A stretch of 51,114 nucleotides of DNA from a bacterium (GTDB lineage Bacteria > Acidobacteriota > Terriglobia > Terriglobales > Acidobacteriaceae). A program made the position numbers and the translations under genes. Numbering within the stretch: the first letter of the stretch is position 1; the number at the start of each line of letters is the position of its first letter. Below, one piece after another: positions 33,652 to 42,187 of the stretch. The stretch lies in contig JAMFSC010000014.1 in the NCBI GenBank assembly GCA_026225095.1, positions 1 through 51,114 of the forward strand, in the 5' to 3' direction. The notes beneath the pieces were generated by a model, which saw only the letters and a list, made by a program, of their open reading frames with translations, was not told the DNA's origin and did not search any database.

Positions 33652-35298
33652 TTACAGCGTTGCGAGATATTGGTGTACGAACTGGATGGCGATGGAGCCT
33701 TCGCCGACGGCGGAGGCGCAGCGTTTGACGGAGCCGTAACGGACGTCACCCGCGGTGAAGATTCCGGGGACGCTGGTCTCGAGCAGATAGGGGTCGCGCT
33801 CGAGTTTCCAGGCGTTGCGTGCGTGGGCCTTGAGGTCGGGTCCGGCGAGGACAAATCCCTTGGAGTCGCAGACGATCTCCCTGGGGAGCCAGCTTGTCTT
33901 GGGCGCGGCACCGATGAAGATGAAGACGGAGTTGGCGGGGCGGTTCTCCTGGCCGTGGGGGGTGCTGATGGAGACGCACTCGAGGCGGGCGTCGCCGGCG
34001 AGTCCGGTGATCTCGGTGTGGGTCTCGACGGAGATGTTGGGGCGGGAGGCGATCTGATCGATGAGGTATTTGCTCATACTGCGCTCGAGGGAGGGTCCCC
34101 GGACGATCATGCGGACGGCCTTGGCGTGGCGGGAGAAGTGCATGGCTGCCTGGCCGGCGGAGTTTGCGCCCCCTACTATATAGACCTCCTCGTCGGCGCA
34201 GCTGGTGGCCTCGGTGAGGGCGGCGCCGTAGAAGAGGCCGGCTCCGGAGAATTTTTCAGCTCCGGGGATATCGAGCTTGAGGTAGTCGACGCCGGTGCAG
34301 AGGATGCAGACGCGGCAGGTGATCTCGCGGTCGTCGGACATCTGGACGAGGTGGTAGCCGTTTTCGGATCGGACGCAGGTGACGCGTTGGGTGAGGAACT
34401 CGACGCCGAGGCGCTGGGCCTGGAGCCAGGAGCGCTTGGCGAGCTCGTCGCCGGAGAGGCCTTCGGGGAAGCCGAGGTAGTTTTCGATGCGGGAGCTGGA
34501 GCCGGCTTGTCCGCCGGGGGCGTAGGCGTCGACGAGGAGGGTTTTGAGGCCTTCGGAGGCTCCGTAGACTCCGGCGGCGAGGCCGGCGGGACCGGCTCCG
34601 ACGATGACGACGTCGTAGTAGTCCTGCTGGGCCTGGGTGGGGAGGCCGACCTTGGAGGCGAGCTGGGTGGTGGTGGGCTGGACGAGGGCGGTTCCGTCAC
34701 CGAAGAGGACGACGGGGAGCTTGGAGTCGTCGATGCCCTTTTCGCAAAGGAGGGGGAGGGCTTCGGGATTCTGCTCTGGATTGAGCCACTTGAAGGGGAT
34801 TCGATTGCGCGAGAGGAAGTCGCGGACGACGTGGTCGCCCTGGGCCCAGCGGACGCTGACGACCTGGATTCCGTCGTAGGCGGGCTTGTAGCCCTCGTTC
34901 CAGGCCTGGAGGAGGTCGTCGAGGACGGGGTAGAGCTTCTCTTCGGGGGGATCCCAGGGTTTGTTGAGGTAGTAGTGGATCTTGGCGGAGTTGATGGCGC
35001 GGATGGCGGCTTCGGTGTCGGCGTAGGCGGTGAGGAGGACGCGGCGGGCCTCGGGGAAGAGGACCATGGCCTGCTGTAGGAAGTCGACACCGGTCATGCC
35101 GGGCATGCGCTGGTCGGAGAGGAAGAGGGCTACGGTATCTTTGCGCTCGATGAGCTGGCGGCAGATATCGAGGGCGGCGGCTCCGGAGGCGGCGCGCACG
35201 ATGCGATAGTGCTCGCCGTACTGACGGCGGAGGTCCTGGACGACAGCTTCGAGAACGCTGGTGTCATCATCGACGGCGAGAAGGATCGGCTTGGGCAT
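33652..35298 (-). CDS. Response regulator fused to thioredoxin-reductase-like flavoprotein
   Basis: 548 residues. Residues 1-130: receiver domain with acidic triad AVDDDTSVLE, phospho-acceptor in LFLSDQRMPGMTG, switch Thr VLLTAYAD and Lys in YLNKPWDPPEEKL. Residues about 145-205: a thioredoxin/glutaredoxin-like segment (GDHVVRDFLSRNRIPFKWLN... LPVVLFGDGTALVQPT) without a CxxC. Residues about 225-548: FAD-binding VVIVGAGPAGLAAGVYG, NENYLGFPEG-type IENYLGFPEG, NAD(P) site VYIVGGANSAGQAAMHFS, and the C-terminal FAD motif GIFTAGDVRYGSVKR. In place of the CxxC of thioredoxin reductase the protein reads LFYGAALTEATSCADEEVY, with only one Cys, so it should not reduce thioredoxin in the usual way. 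It precedes the cNMP-histidine kinase in one operon. Confidence 0.9.
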   Translation of the reverse strand: MPKPILLAVDDDTSVLEAVVQDLRRQYGEHYRIVRAASGAAALDICRQLIERKDTVALFLSDQRMPGMTGVDFLQQAMVLFPEARRVLLTAYADTEAAIRAINSAKIHYYLNKPWDPPEEKLYPVLDDLLQAWNEGYKPAYDGIQVVSVRWAQGDHVVRDFLSRNRIPFKWLNPEQNPEALPLLCEKGIDDSKLPVVLFGDGTALVQPTTTQLASKVGLPTQAQQDYYDVVIVGAGPAGLAAGVYGASEGLKTLLVDAYAPGGQAGSSSRIENYLGFPEGLSGDELAKRSWLQAQRLGVEFLTQRVTCVRSENGYHLVQMSDDREITCRVCILCTGVDYLKLDIPGAEKFSGAGLFYGAALTEATSCADEEVYIVGGANSAGQAAMHFSRHAKAVRMIVRGPSLERSMSKYLIDQIASRPNISVETHTEITGLAGDARLECVSISTPHGQENRPANSVFIFIGAAPKTSWLPREIVCDSKGFVLAGPDLKAHARNAWKLERDPYLLETSVPGIFTAGDVRYGSVKRCASAVGEGSIAIQFVHQYLATL

Positions 35299-35551
35299 AG
35301 GCTCGTTCGACTACAGATCGCAACTATTGGATTGGTCTGGGAGTGGTTCGGTTGCAGAAATCAGGTGGGTGATTGGCGGATTGTGAGGGTCTTCGGCCTG
35401 GCTGCTCGATCGGCACCGGTTTGCGAGGGGCGGCATCATCTTCTAAGAACGAGGGTTGTACGATTTGTATACACGGAAAGAGGCTGGGGAGATATAGCCG
35501 ATGAGGAGATAGTGATTGGAAGAACGAGTTCCGACACGGAGGCCAAGGAAC

Positions 35552-36217
35552 ATGAACCGGATCATACTCGCGGATAACCAGGCGATCTTTCGAGCTGGCG
35601 CAGCACGGGTACTTGCACTCGAAGACGACATGCGGATTGTGGCACAGTGTGAGGAGGCATCGCGGCTTCTGGCGGCGGTCTCAGGGTTTCAGAATTCAGT
35701 CGTGCTGTATGCGGCGAGCCTTGGGATGGACCAGGTGGCTCTGCTGACGCGGGTTAAGGCTTCCGGGAGCAGGGCGGTGCTGATCGCCGAGACCGGGGCG
35801 GAGATTCCGGAGAGCATCCTTCAGATGCTGGATGGCATGGCCTCACGGGGCATCACGGGCGTCGACCTGGTGGACTGCGTGCGGAAGGTCGGGAGGGGAC
35901 AGCGGTGCGTGAATGGAGCAAAAGTCACCACGCTGCAGGCTCCGGATACGGTTGGGACGAGGGTGCGGGACCGACTGACTCCAAAGGAGTTGCAGATCGT
36001 TTCGCTGATCGTGCAGGGATGCAAGAACAAGGAGATTGCGATTCAGCTTGGGACCAAGGAGCAGGTGATCAAGAACTACCTGCGCAGCGTGTACGACAAG
36101 ACAGGGGTCTCGGACAGGCTGGAGCTGGCGCTGTTTACGATTCACCACCGGGTGCTGGCGGAGGCTGCGGCGAAGGCCGGGGCGCTGCTGCAGATGAAGG
36201 AGATGAAGTCGGCTTAG
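35552..36217 (+). CDS. LuxR/NarL-type regulator with degenerate receiver domain
   Basis: 221 residues. C-terminal LuxR helix-turn-helix (about residues 148-205): RDRLTPKELQIVSLIVQGCKNKEIAIQLGTKEQVIKNYLRSVYDKTGV, intact. The N-terminal part has the receiver pattern (MNRIILADNQAIFRAGAARVL), but the acidic pair is D-N, the phospho-acceptor position lies in NSVVLYAASLGMDQ with Ala in place of Asp, and the conserved Lys region reads GITGVDLVDCV without Lys. It is therefore a pseudo-receiver, unlikely to be phosphorylated. The ATG at 35552 is chosen (GGAGG nine bases upstream); the frame continues to 35516. Divergent from the reductase-kinase operon, about 250 bases away, so it may act on the shared intergenic region. 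Confidence 0.87.
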   Translation: MNRIILADNQAIFRAGAARVLALEDDMRIVAQCEEASRLLAAVSGFQNSVVLYAASLGMDQVALLTRVKASGSRAVLIAETGAEIPESILQMLDGMASRGITGVDLVDCVRKVGRGQRCVNGAKVTTLQAPDTVGTRVRDRLTPKELQIVSLIVQGCKNKEIAIQLGTKEQVIKNYLRSVYDKTGVSDRLELALFTIHHRVLAEAAAKAGALLQMKEMKSA

Positions 36218-36347
36218 GACTTCAACGGCTAGCGGAATTGAAGGATTGTGCGAAGGCGGTCGGCTGGGTGGTGCGAGACCATCAGCCGACCGCGTCCTTT
36301 AGATAGAACAGATTCGCTGAAGGTGTAGGGTTTTGGGTCGGGTACTG

Positions 36348-36438
36348 TGGCGCTCCGGCCCACCTTAGCGACGATGAGACGTGTCGCGAAGGTGGGGCAC
36401 CCGACTTCATCTTTATACATACCAACAGGCAATCCGAT
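36348..36438. repeat. Intergenic repeat family 2, intact copy
   Basis: TGGCGCTCCGG, then the hairpin arms CCCACCTTAGCGAC and GTCGCGAAGGTGGG around a 10-base loop, GCACCCG, and at the right ACCAACAGGCAATCCGAT. It lies between the convergent LuxR regulator and aldo/keto reductase genes. Confidence 0.8.
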
Positions 36439-36454
36439 GTAGCTCGTGGGGTGG

Positions 36455-37348
36455 CTATGCGTGGGTGGGGGTTGCCGCGATGGCGTCGAGGGTCGTGAGG
36501 ACCTCGGGTGACAGCTGCAGGGTTGCGGCTTTGAGGTTCTCGCGGAGGTGGGCGACGGAGGATGTTCCGGGGATGAGCAGGATGTTAGGCGAGCGGTGGA
36601 GGAGCCAGGCGAGGGCGACCTGCATGGTGGTCGCTCCGAGGGTGGCGGCGGTCTGGTCGAGCTCCGAGGACTGGAGCGGGGTGAAGCCGCCGAGGGGAAA
36701 GTAGGGGACGTAGGCGATGCCCTTCGCAGCGAGTCGATCGATGAGGGGGTCGTCGGTGCGATTGGCGAGGTTGTAAAGATTCTGGACGCCGACTACGGGG
36801 GCGATGGTCTCTGCTTCTTCAACCTGTTTCGCGGTGGCGTGGCTGAGGCCGAGATGCTGGATGAGGCCCTTCTGCTGCAGCTCGGCGAGGGCGGTGAACC
36901 GTTCGGCGACGGACCCTTCGCTGGTCGTCATGCCGTTGTTTCCCCAGAGGCGCAGGTTGACGACGTTCAGAACATCGACTCCGAGGTTGCGGAGGTTGTC
37001 GTGGACGCCCTGGACGAGCTCGGCGGGGGTCTGGGCGGGGAGCCAGGAGCCGTCGTCGCCGCGGCGTCCGCCGACCTTGGTGACGATGGTGAGGTTTGCG
37101 GGGTAGGGGTGGAGGGCTTCCTTGATGATCTGGTTGGTGATGTGGGGGCCGTAGAAGTCGCTGGTATCGATGTGGTTGACACCGGATGCGACGGCCTCGC
37201 GCAGGACGGCGATGGCGGCTTCGCGGTCGCGGGGCGGGCCGAAGACGTGGGGGCCGGCGAGTTGCATGGCTCCGTAGCCCATGCGGTGGACGGTGGTGGA
37301 GGTTCCGGGAAGGGTGAAGGTTCCGCCGAGTGGGTTCTGATCTGCCAT
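36455..37348 (-). CDS. Aldo/keto reductase
   Basis: NADPH-dependent oxidoreductase of the TIM-barrel aldo/keto family, 297 residues. HIDTSDFYG carries the Asp-Tyr pair, TIVTKVGGRR the Lys, and LIPGTSSVAHLRENL the nucleotide-binding segment near the end. The position of the catalytic His (after strand 4) reads NVVNLRLWG, with Arg in place of His, as in the YdbC-like subgroup. Substrate cannot be predicted. A divergent TetR-family gene starts about 90 bases away and is the likely regulator. Confidence 0.9.
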   Translation of the reverse strand: MADQNPLGGTFTLPGTSTTVHRMGYGAMQLAGPHVFGPPRDREAAIAVLREAVASGVNHIDTSDFYGPHITNQIIKEALHPYPANLTIVTKVGGRRGDDGSWLPAQTPAELVQGVHDNLRNLGVDVLNVVNLRLWGNNGMTTSEGSVAERFTALAELQQKGLIQHLGLSHATAKQVEEAETIAPVVGVQNLYNLANRTDDPLIDRLAAKGIAYVPYFPLGGFTPLQSSELDQTAATLGATTMQVALAWLLHRSPNILLIPGTSSVAHLRENLKAATLQLSPEVLTTLDAIAATPTHA

Positions 37349-37436
37349 GGTTTCGTTCCTTTGGTTATGTCGGTTAAGGGTTCGGTTAGGCTTGCTTGTG
37401 ATTAGATGAAGGAAGCTTCAGATTGGGAGTTCGCAT

Positions 37437-38090
37437 TTGAGTAAGGGTGCACAACTCGTGTTGGAGCCGCGAAAATCGCCGGTGCAGGCGCGTTCCGCGG
37501 CGAGTGTGGAGGCGATTCTCGAGGCCACGCTTCAGGTTTTGCTGGGTGGGGGGAAGGGACGGCTGACGACGACGCGGGTGGCGGCGCGGGCCGGGGTTTC
37601 GGTGGGGACGCTGTACCAGTATTTTCCGAACAAGACTGCGCTGTTGCAGGCGGCGCTGGAACGCCACCTCGAGGATGTGACGCGGGCGGTTGAGGTGGTC
37701 TGCGAGGAGATGCGGGGAGGGTCGCTGGAGGAGATGGCGAGGGGGCTTGTGACGGCGTTTCTGAATGCGAAGATGCGGGATGGACGGGCGGGGGCGGCGC
37801 TGTATGCGGTCAGCTCTGACCTGGATGGGGTGAAGATTCTGAAGCAGATGCAGACGCGGTGTACCAAGGCGATTGTGGCGATGTTCGAGAGGTCGCGGGA
37901 GGGGATGGTGGGCGATGTCGAGCTGGTTGCGACGATGATGCAGGGGGCGATGGCGGGGGTGAGCCGGAGGCTGCTGGAGATGGAGGCGCAGGAGAGGCAC
38001 TTCGTCAGGATGCGGGAGGAGTTGGTTTTCTTTGCCTGTGCTTATATGAAGGCTTGTGCGGGACGGGGGGTTGCGGAGATGGTGGGGTAG
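37437..38090 (+). CDS. TetR/AcrR-family transcriptional regulator
   Basis: 217 residues. N-terminal DNA-binding domain (residues 15-70): ASVEAILEATLQVLLGGGKGRLTTTRVAARAGVSVGTLYQYFPNKTALLQAAL, the usual TetR helix-turn-helix with the Y-x-Y-F-x-N-K signature. The C-terminal helical ligand domain is not conserved with a named subgroup. It starts at a TTG (37437) with GGGAG seven bases upstream; no in-frame ATG is available nearby. Divergently placed to the aldo/keto reductase, so it probably represses that gene and itself. It ends before a repeat and the convergent P5C dehydrogenase. Confidence 0.88.
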   Translation: MSKGAQLVLEPRKSPVQARSAASVEAILEATLQVLLGGGKGRLTTTRVAARAGVSVGTLYQYFPNKTALLQAALERHLEDVTRAVEVVCEEMRGGSLEEMARGLVTAFLNAKMRDGRAGAALYAVSSDLDGVKILKQMQTRCTKAIVAMFERSREGMVGDVELVATMMQGAMAGVSRRLLEMEAQERHFVRMREELVFFACAYMKACAGRGVAEMVG

Positions 38091-38124
38091 GTGGGGTGGG
38101 GATTGCCGTTTGATCTGGCGGCGC

Positions 38125-38180
38125 CCCCGACCCACCTTAGCGACGGTGAAGCGTGTCGCGAAGGTGGGGCACCCGGTTTT
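38125..38180. repeat. Intergenic repeat family 2, intact copy
   Basis: Arms CCCACCTTAGCGAC (from about 38130) and GTCGCGAAGGTGGG around a loop that differs from the 36348 copy (GGTGAAGCGT versus GATGAGACGT), followed by GCACCCGG. It lies between convergent genes. Confidence 0.8.
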
Positions 38181-38193
38181 GATTGGCGAGGAA

Positions 38194-39816
38194 TCAGAGG
38201 CCGGGGCCGGACTCTTCGAGGTCGGTGGCGGGGGTGGCGATGCCTAACTTTTCGGCGATGGATTTGCCTTGCGTGAAGAGGAGGAGGTAGTCGGGGCCGC
38301 CGGCCTTGGAGTCGGTTCCGCTCATGTTGAAGCCTCCGAAGGGGTGCGCTCCGACCATGGCTCCGGTGCATTTGCGATTGAGGTAGAGGTTGCCGACCTG
38401 GAACTCTTCGGCGGCGCGGCGGAGCTTGGTGGGGGAGCTGGTGTAGATGGCTCCGGTGAGGCCGTACTCGGTGTTGTTGGCGATGGCGAGGGAGTCTTCG
38501 AAGCTCTGAGATTTGATGACGGAGAGGACGGGGCCGAAGATCTCCTCCTGAGCGAGGCGGGAGGTGGGGGCTACGTCGGCGACGACTGTTGGCGCGATGT
38601 AGAAGCCGTTCTCGGGAGTTTCGATGGCTTCGCCACCGGTGAGGATGCGGCCTTCGACGCGGGCGAGGTCGAGGTAGGTGAGGACGCGTTTTTTGGCTAC
38701 CTCGTTGATGACGGGGCCGGCGTAGAAGTTCTTTGCGGGATCTCCGGATTGGATGGAGGAGACGCGGTCGGTGAGGCGGTCGAGGAAGACGTCGTAGATG
38801 GACTGGTGGACGATGGCTCGGGAGCAGGCGGAGCACTTTTGGCCGTTGAAACCGAAGGCGCTGGCGGCAACTCCTTCGACGGCGAGGTCGAGGTCGGCGT
38901 CGGCGTCGACGATGATGGCGTCCTTGCCACCGAGCTCGAGGATGGTGCGCTTGATGAAGTGCTGGCCGGGTTGCTGGCGGGCGGCGCGCTCGTGGATGTG
39001 GAGCCCGACGGCCTTGGAGCCGGTGAAGGCGATGAAGCGGACCTGAGGGTGCTCGACGAGGGCGGAGCCGAACTCGGGGCCGCCGACGCAGAGGTTGACG
39101 ACTCCCGAGGGGAGGCCGATCTCTTCGAGGAGGGCGACGAAACGGGCGGCGATGGTGGGGGCGTCGGGTGAGGGCTTGAGGACGACGGTGTTGCCGGTGA
39201 CGATGGCGGCGGCGGTCATTCCGGCCATGATGGCGAGAGGGAAGTTCCAGGGCGGGATGACGGCTCCGACGCCGAGGGGGACGTAGCGGAGCTGATTGCG
39301 CTCGCCGGGGAACTGGATGGGGGTGGAGGCGGAGGCGAGCTTGAGGGCCTCGCGGGCGTAGAACTCGAGGAAGTCGATGGTCTCTCCGACGTCGGCGTCG
39401 GCTTCGGCGAAGTTTTTTCCAACTTCGAGGGTGAGCCAGGCGCAGAACTCAAAGTTGCGCTCGCGGATGAGGGAGGCGGCGCGGAGGAGGAAGCCGGCTC
39501 GCTCCTCGGTGGTGGTGCGGGACCATGGGGTGAAGGCGGCCTGGGCGGCGGCGACGGCGGCGGGGACGTGGGAGGCGTCGGCGGCGGAGTGGCGGCCGAT
39601 GACCTGGGCGGGGCGGGCAGGGTTGGTCGAGGTGATCTTGCTGGTCGACGCGATGGGCTGGCCGCCGATGATCATGTCGTAGTCGCGGCCGAGGTGGGAC
39701 TCGACGAGGGCGAGGGCTTCGTGCATCTGCTTCTTGTTTTCAGCGAGGGTGAAGTCGAGGAAAGGCTCGTTCCGGAAGGGGGGAAGGGTGGCGGAGGGTG
39801 CGGTCTGGGTAGCCAT
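38194..39816 (-). CDS. pruA: L-glutamate gamma-semialdehyde (P5C) dehydrogenase
   Basis: Second step of proline catabolism: P5C/glutamate semialdehyde to glutamate with NAD. 541 residues, matching stand-alone P5C dehydrogenases. FRNEPFLDFTLAENKKQMHEAL at the N-terminus, IPPWNFPLAIMAGMTAAAIVTGNTVVLKPS (cofactor site), FTGSKAVGLHIHERAA, ILELGGKDAIIVDADADLDLAVEG (Glu), and FNGQKCSACSRAIVH with the catalytic Cys, then KEEIFGPV-type QEEIFGPVLSVIKSQ. The ATG at 39816 (MATQTAPSATLPP) is chosen over an open upstream extension that is not family-like. Proline dehydrogenase (PutA/PrnD) is not in the window. Confidence 0.94.
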   Translation of the reverse strand: MATQTAPSATLPPFRNEPFLDFTLAENKKQMHEALALVESHLGRDYDMIIGGQPIASTSKITSTNPARPAQVIGRHSAADASHVPAAVAAAQAAFTPWSRTTTEERAGFLLRAASLIRERNFEFCAWLTLEVGKNFAEADADVGETIDFLEFYAREALKLASASTPIQFPGERNQLRYVPLGVGAVIPPWNFPLAIMAGMTAAAIVTGNTVVLKPSPDAPTIAARFVALLEEIGLPSGVVNLCVGGPEFGSALVEHPQVRFIAFTGSKAVGLHIHERAARQQPGQHFIKRTILELGGKDAIIVDADADLDLAVEGVAASAFGFNGQKCSACSRAIVHQSIYDVFLDRLTDRVSSIQSGDPAKNFYAGPVINEVAKKRVLTYLDLARVEGRILTGGEAIETPENGFYIAPTVVADVAPTSRLAQEEIFGPVLSVIKSQSFEDSLAIANNTEYGLTGAIYTSSPTKLRRAAEEFQVGNLYLNRKCTGAMVGAHPFGGFNMSGTDSKAGGPDYLLLFTQGKSIAEKLGIATPATDLEESGPGL

Positions 39817-40031
39817 CGGGTTTGATTTTACGCTCTTTGGTTCGGGGGCCCTGGATGGCTGCTGGCTCTGGCTGCGGTTTTCGCTTGCGCATCCTGTGAT
39901 CCCGAAGCAAACTAGATTTGTCACCCAATCTTCATCAACCGGCCTTTCAAATCTGCAGCGTGTATGCAGGCTTCGCAGCGAAGCCGTATCTGCGGACAAC
40001 ATTCGTTCGACTACTACCAGGAGCCCATGTT

Positions 40032-41630
40032 ATGAGCCTCACCCGTCGTGTCTTCCTTGAACGGATCGCCCAGATTGGCGGATATGCCGCTACGTTTTCC
40101 TCGATGCAGATCCTTGGGCTGCTTCCTGCCGTTGGGCAGACTTCGCTGCCGGCGCTTGCTGCTGACTTTGGCCGGGGCAAGAAGGTGCTGATTCTTGGAG
40201 CGGGAATCGCCGGGCTGAGTGCCGCTTATGAGCTTCGCAAGGCGGGGTTCGACTGCACGATTCTGGAAGCGCGCAGCCGCCCGGGTGGACGAAGCTGGAG
40301 CGTGCGGGACGGGAGCGTCGTTGAGTTCACGGATGGAACGAAGCAGGCTTGTAGCTGGTCGAATGGTGGGTATCTCAATGCCGGGCCGGCGCGGATTCCG
40401 TCGATCCACACGCATCTGCTGGACTACTGCCATGAGCTTGGGGTGCCGTTGGAGGTGGAGGTGAATGCGTCGCGGTCGGCCTTGATGCAGGCTCCGGAGC
40501 TGAACGGGGGGAAGCCGGTGGAGCAGCGGCAGGTGATTCATGACACGCGGGGCTATCTTGCGGAGCTGCTTGCGAAGGCGGTCTCGAAGCATGCGCTCGA
40601 TGCTGAACTGACTGGCGAAGACCGGGCCCGGATGATGGCGTTTCTGGAGCAGTTTGGGGATCTGGACAGCGGGACTTATACAGGGACGATGCGTGCAGGG
40701 TTTACGACTCCGCGTGGGGCGGGGCCTTCGAAGGCGGTGCTGCACCAGCCGTTGAAGTTATCAGAGTTGCTGGCGGCGGACATGTCGAAGGGCGAGTTTT
40801 ATGAAGAACAGATCGACTGGCAGGCTACGATGTTTCAGCCGGTCGGTGGGATGGACCGGATTCCTTATGGCTTCGCGAAGGCGCTGGGGGGGATGATCCA
40901 GTACGACTCGCCTGTGACGGAGATTACGACTTCGGAGACGGGGGTTACGGTCGCTTATAGCCGCGCCGGGACAACGCAGATGGCGAAGGCGGACTTCTGC
41001 ATCTGTACGATGCCGATCTCGGTGCTAGCGCAGACGAAGAACAATTTCTCTCCCGAGACAAAGCAGGCCTTTACCGGGATGCCGATGACGGCGCTTTACA
41101 AGATTGCGTGGGAGTCGCCGCGGTTCTGGGAGAAGCAGAATCGGATCTATGGGGGGATCTCGTTTTTGAAGTCTCCGCTGGTCGATCTCGTTTGGTATCC
41201 CACGGACAAGATGTTTTCGCCTACGGGAGTTCTTGTGGCTGGCTTTGCGTCGGAACGGGATGATACAGGTGGCCTTGGGCCTGGGCTGCCTGGAGGTGGG
41301 AGCGGCAAGGCGACTCCGTTCGGCGCGCTGCCCACGGTACAGGCCAAGCTGGATGCTTCGCGGGCTGCGGTCGAGACGCTGCATCCGGGGTGCTCGCACC
41401 AGTTGACCAAGCCGATCTATGTGAACTGGACCAAGATTCCTTACTCGCTGGGATGCTTTGCGAATAATCACCTGCCGACGAGCGATGCTGCCTATGCGGT
41501 GCTGGAGAAGCCGCAGGGGAGGACCTATTTTGCGGGGGACTATCTTTCGCATCTCGTTGGCTGGCAGGAGGGGGCGATCCTCTCGGGGCATCATGCGATT
41601 GCGCGGATCGCACAGCAGGTGCGGGGCTGA
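40032..41630 (+). CDS. Flavin-containing amine oxidase, exported
   Basis: 532 residues. N-terminal twin-arginine-like signal MSLTRRVFLERIAQIGGYAA, then the FAD motif KKVLILGAGIAGLSAAYELRKAGFDCTILEARSRPGGRSWS, the family's central PVGGMDRIPYGFAKALGG, and the C-terminal FAD site GRTYFAGDYLSHLVGWQEGAILSGHHA. Matches L-amino acid/monoamine oxidase-type flavoproteins, which deaminate amines to aldehydes or ketoacids plus H2O2. Substrate unknown. The ATG at 40032 has AGGAG nine bases upstream; longer in-frame starts exist. Divergent from pruA, which is compatible with an amino-acid catabolic role. Confidence 0.9.
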   Translation: MSLTRRVFLERIAQIGGYAATFSSMQILGLLPAVGQTSLPALAADFGRGKKVLILGAGIAGLSAAYELRKAGFDCTILEARSRPGGRSWSVRDGSVVEFTDGTKQACSWSNGGYLNAGPARIPSIHTHLLDYCHELGVPLEVEVNASRSALMQAPELNGGKPVEQRQVIHDTRGYLAELLAKAVSKHALDAELTGEDRARMMAFLEQFGDLDSGTYTGTMRAGFTTPRGAGPSKAVLHQPLKLSELLAADMSKGEFYEEQIDWQATMFQPVGGMDRIPYGFAKALGGMIQYDSPVTEITTSETGVTVAYSRAGTTQMAKADFCICTMPISVLAQTKNNFSPETKQAFTGMPMTALYKIAWESPRFWEKQNRIYGGISFLKSPLVDLVWYPTDKMFSPTGVLVAGFASERDDTGGLGPGLPGGGSGKATPFGALPTVQAKLDASRAAVETLHPGCSHQLTKPIYVNWTKIPYSLGCFANNHLPTSDAAYAVLEKPQGRTYFAGDYLSHLVGWQEGAILSGHHAIARIAQQVRG

Positions 41631-41699
41631 GTCCGGGTTCGCCGGGGGTCCGCTGGAGAGCATATGATTTCAGCGGACCTGCTTCGAGCGAGGTAGCGA

Positions 41700-42089
41700 A
41701 TGGCTCAGTCAACGATCAGCGGCATCGCGCCATTCTTCATCGTGCGCGATGCGATGGCCTCGATCAACTTTTATCGCGACAAGCTTGGCTTCAATATCCT
41801 CTACCAGGAACCTGCGCAGGATCCTTTTTTTGTTATCCTCGGCCGCGACCGTGCGATGCTGATGATCAAGCGGGTGGCGGCGCGCCCACAGCCGAACCCC
41901 GAGCGTGATCCGGACGCACGGTGGGATGCGTATCTTAGTGTGCAGGATGCGGATGCGCTGGCGACCGAGTTTGCGTTGCGTGGCGTCTCTTTTTCGGTGC
42001 CACTTGGGAATACTCATGAAGGTCTGCGCGGATTTGAGCTGGCGGATCCGGACGGGTATGTCTTGTTCTTCGGTCACCCTCGCGGGTGA
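41700..42089 (+). CDS. Glyoxalase/bleomycin-resistance (VOC) superfamily protein
   Basis: 129-residue single VOC module: IAPFFIVRDAMASINFYRDKLGFNILYQEP then FFVILGRDRAMLMIKR and YLSVQDADALATEFALRGVSF, ending GLRGFELADPDGYVLFFGHPR. One paired beta-alpha-beta-beta-beta unit; the Glu of GFELADPDG and the start of the domain hold likely metal ligands, though the first His/Gln ligand is not obvious. Specific function cannot be assigned. GAGG lies six bases upstream of the ATG; about 70 bases after the amine oxidase stop, possibly the same transcript. Confidence 0.87.
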   Translation: MAQSTISGIAPFFIVRDAMASINFYRDKLGFNILYQEPAQDPFFVILGRDRAMLMIKRVAARPQPNPERDPDARWDAYLSVQDADALATEFALRGVSFSVPLGNTHEGLRGFELADPDGYVLFFGHPRG

Positions 42090-42110
42090 TGGAGGCCTTG
42101 GTCTGTGGCT

Positions 42111-42162
42111 GGGTGCCCCACCTTAGGCGCGATGATGCTTTGCGCCGAAGGTGGGGTACCCA
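42111..42162. repeat. Intergenic repeat family 2, copy with changed inner stem
   Basis: Arms GGGTGCCCCACCTTAGGCGC and GCGCCGAAGGTGGGGTACCC around a loop. The outer arms match other copies, but the inner arm pair has changed on both sides (GCGAC/GTCGC elsewhere; GGCGC/GCGCC here), which keeps pairing. It lies between convergent genes and may end transcription of both. Confidence 0.8.
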
Positions 42163-42187
42163 GGTTTGTGGAGGCAGGCAATCTGCT

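Noticed and set aside
36348..42162. CRISPR array made of the spaced family 2 repeats
   Set aside because: Copies are kilobases apart with genes between them and no regular spacers or cas genes.
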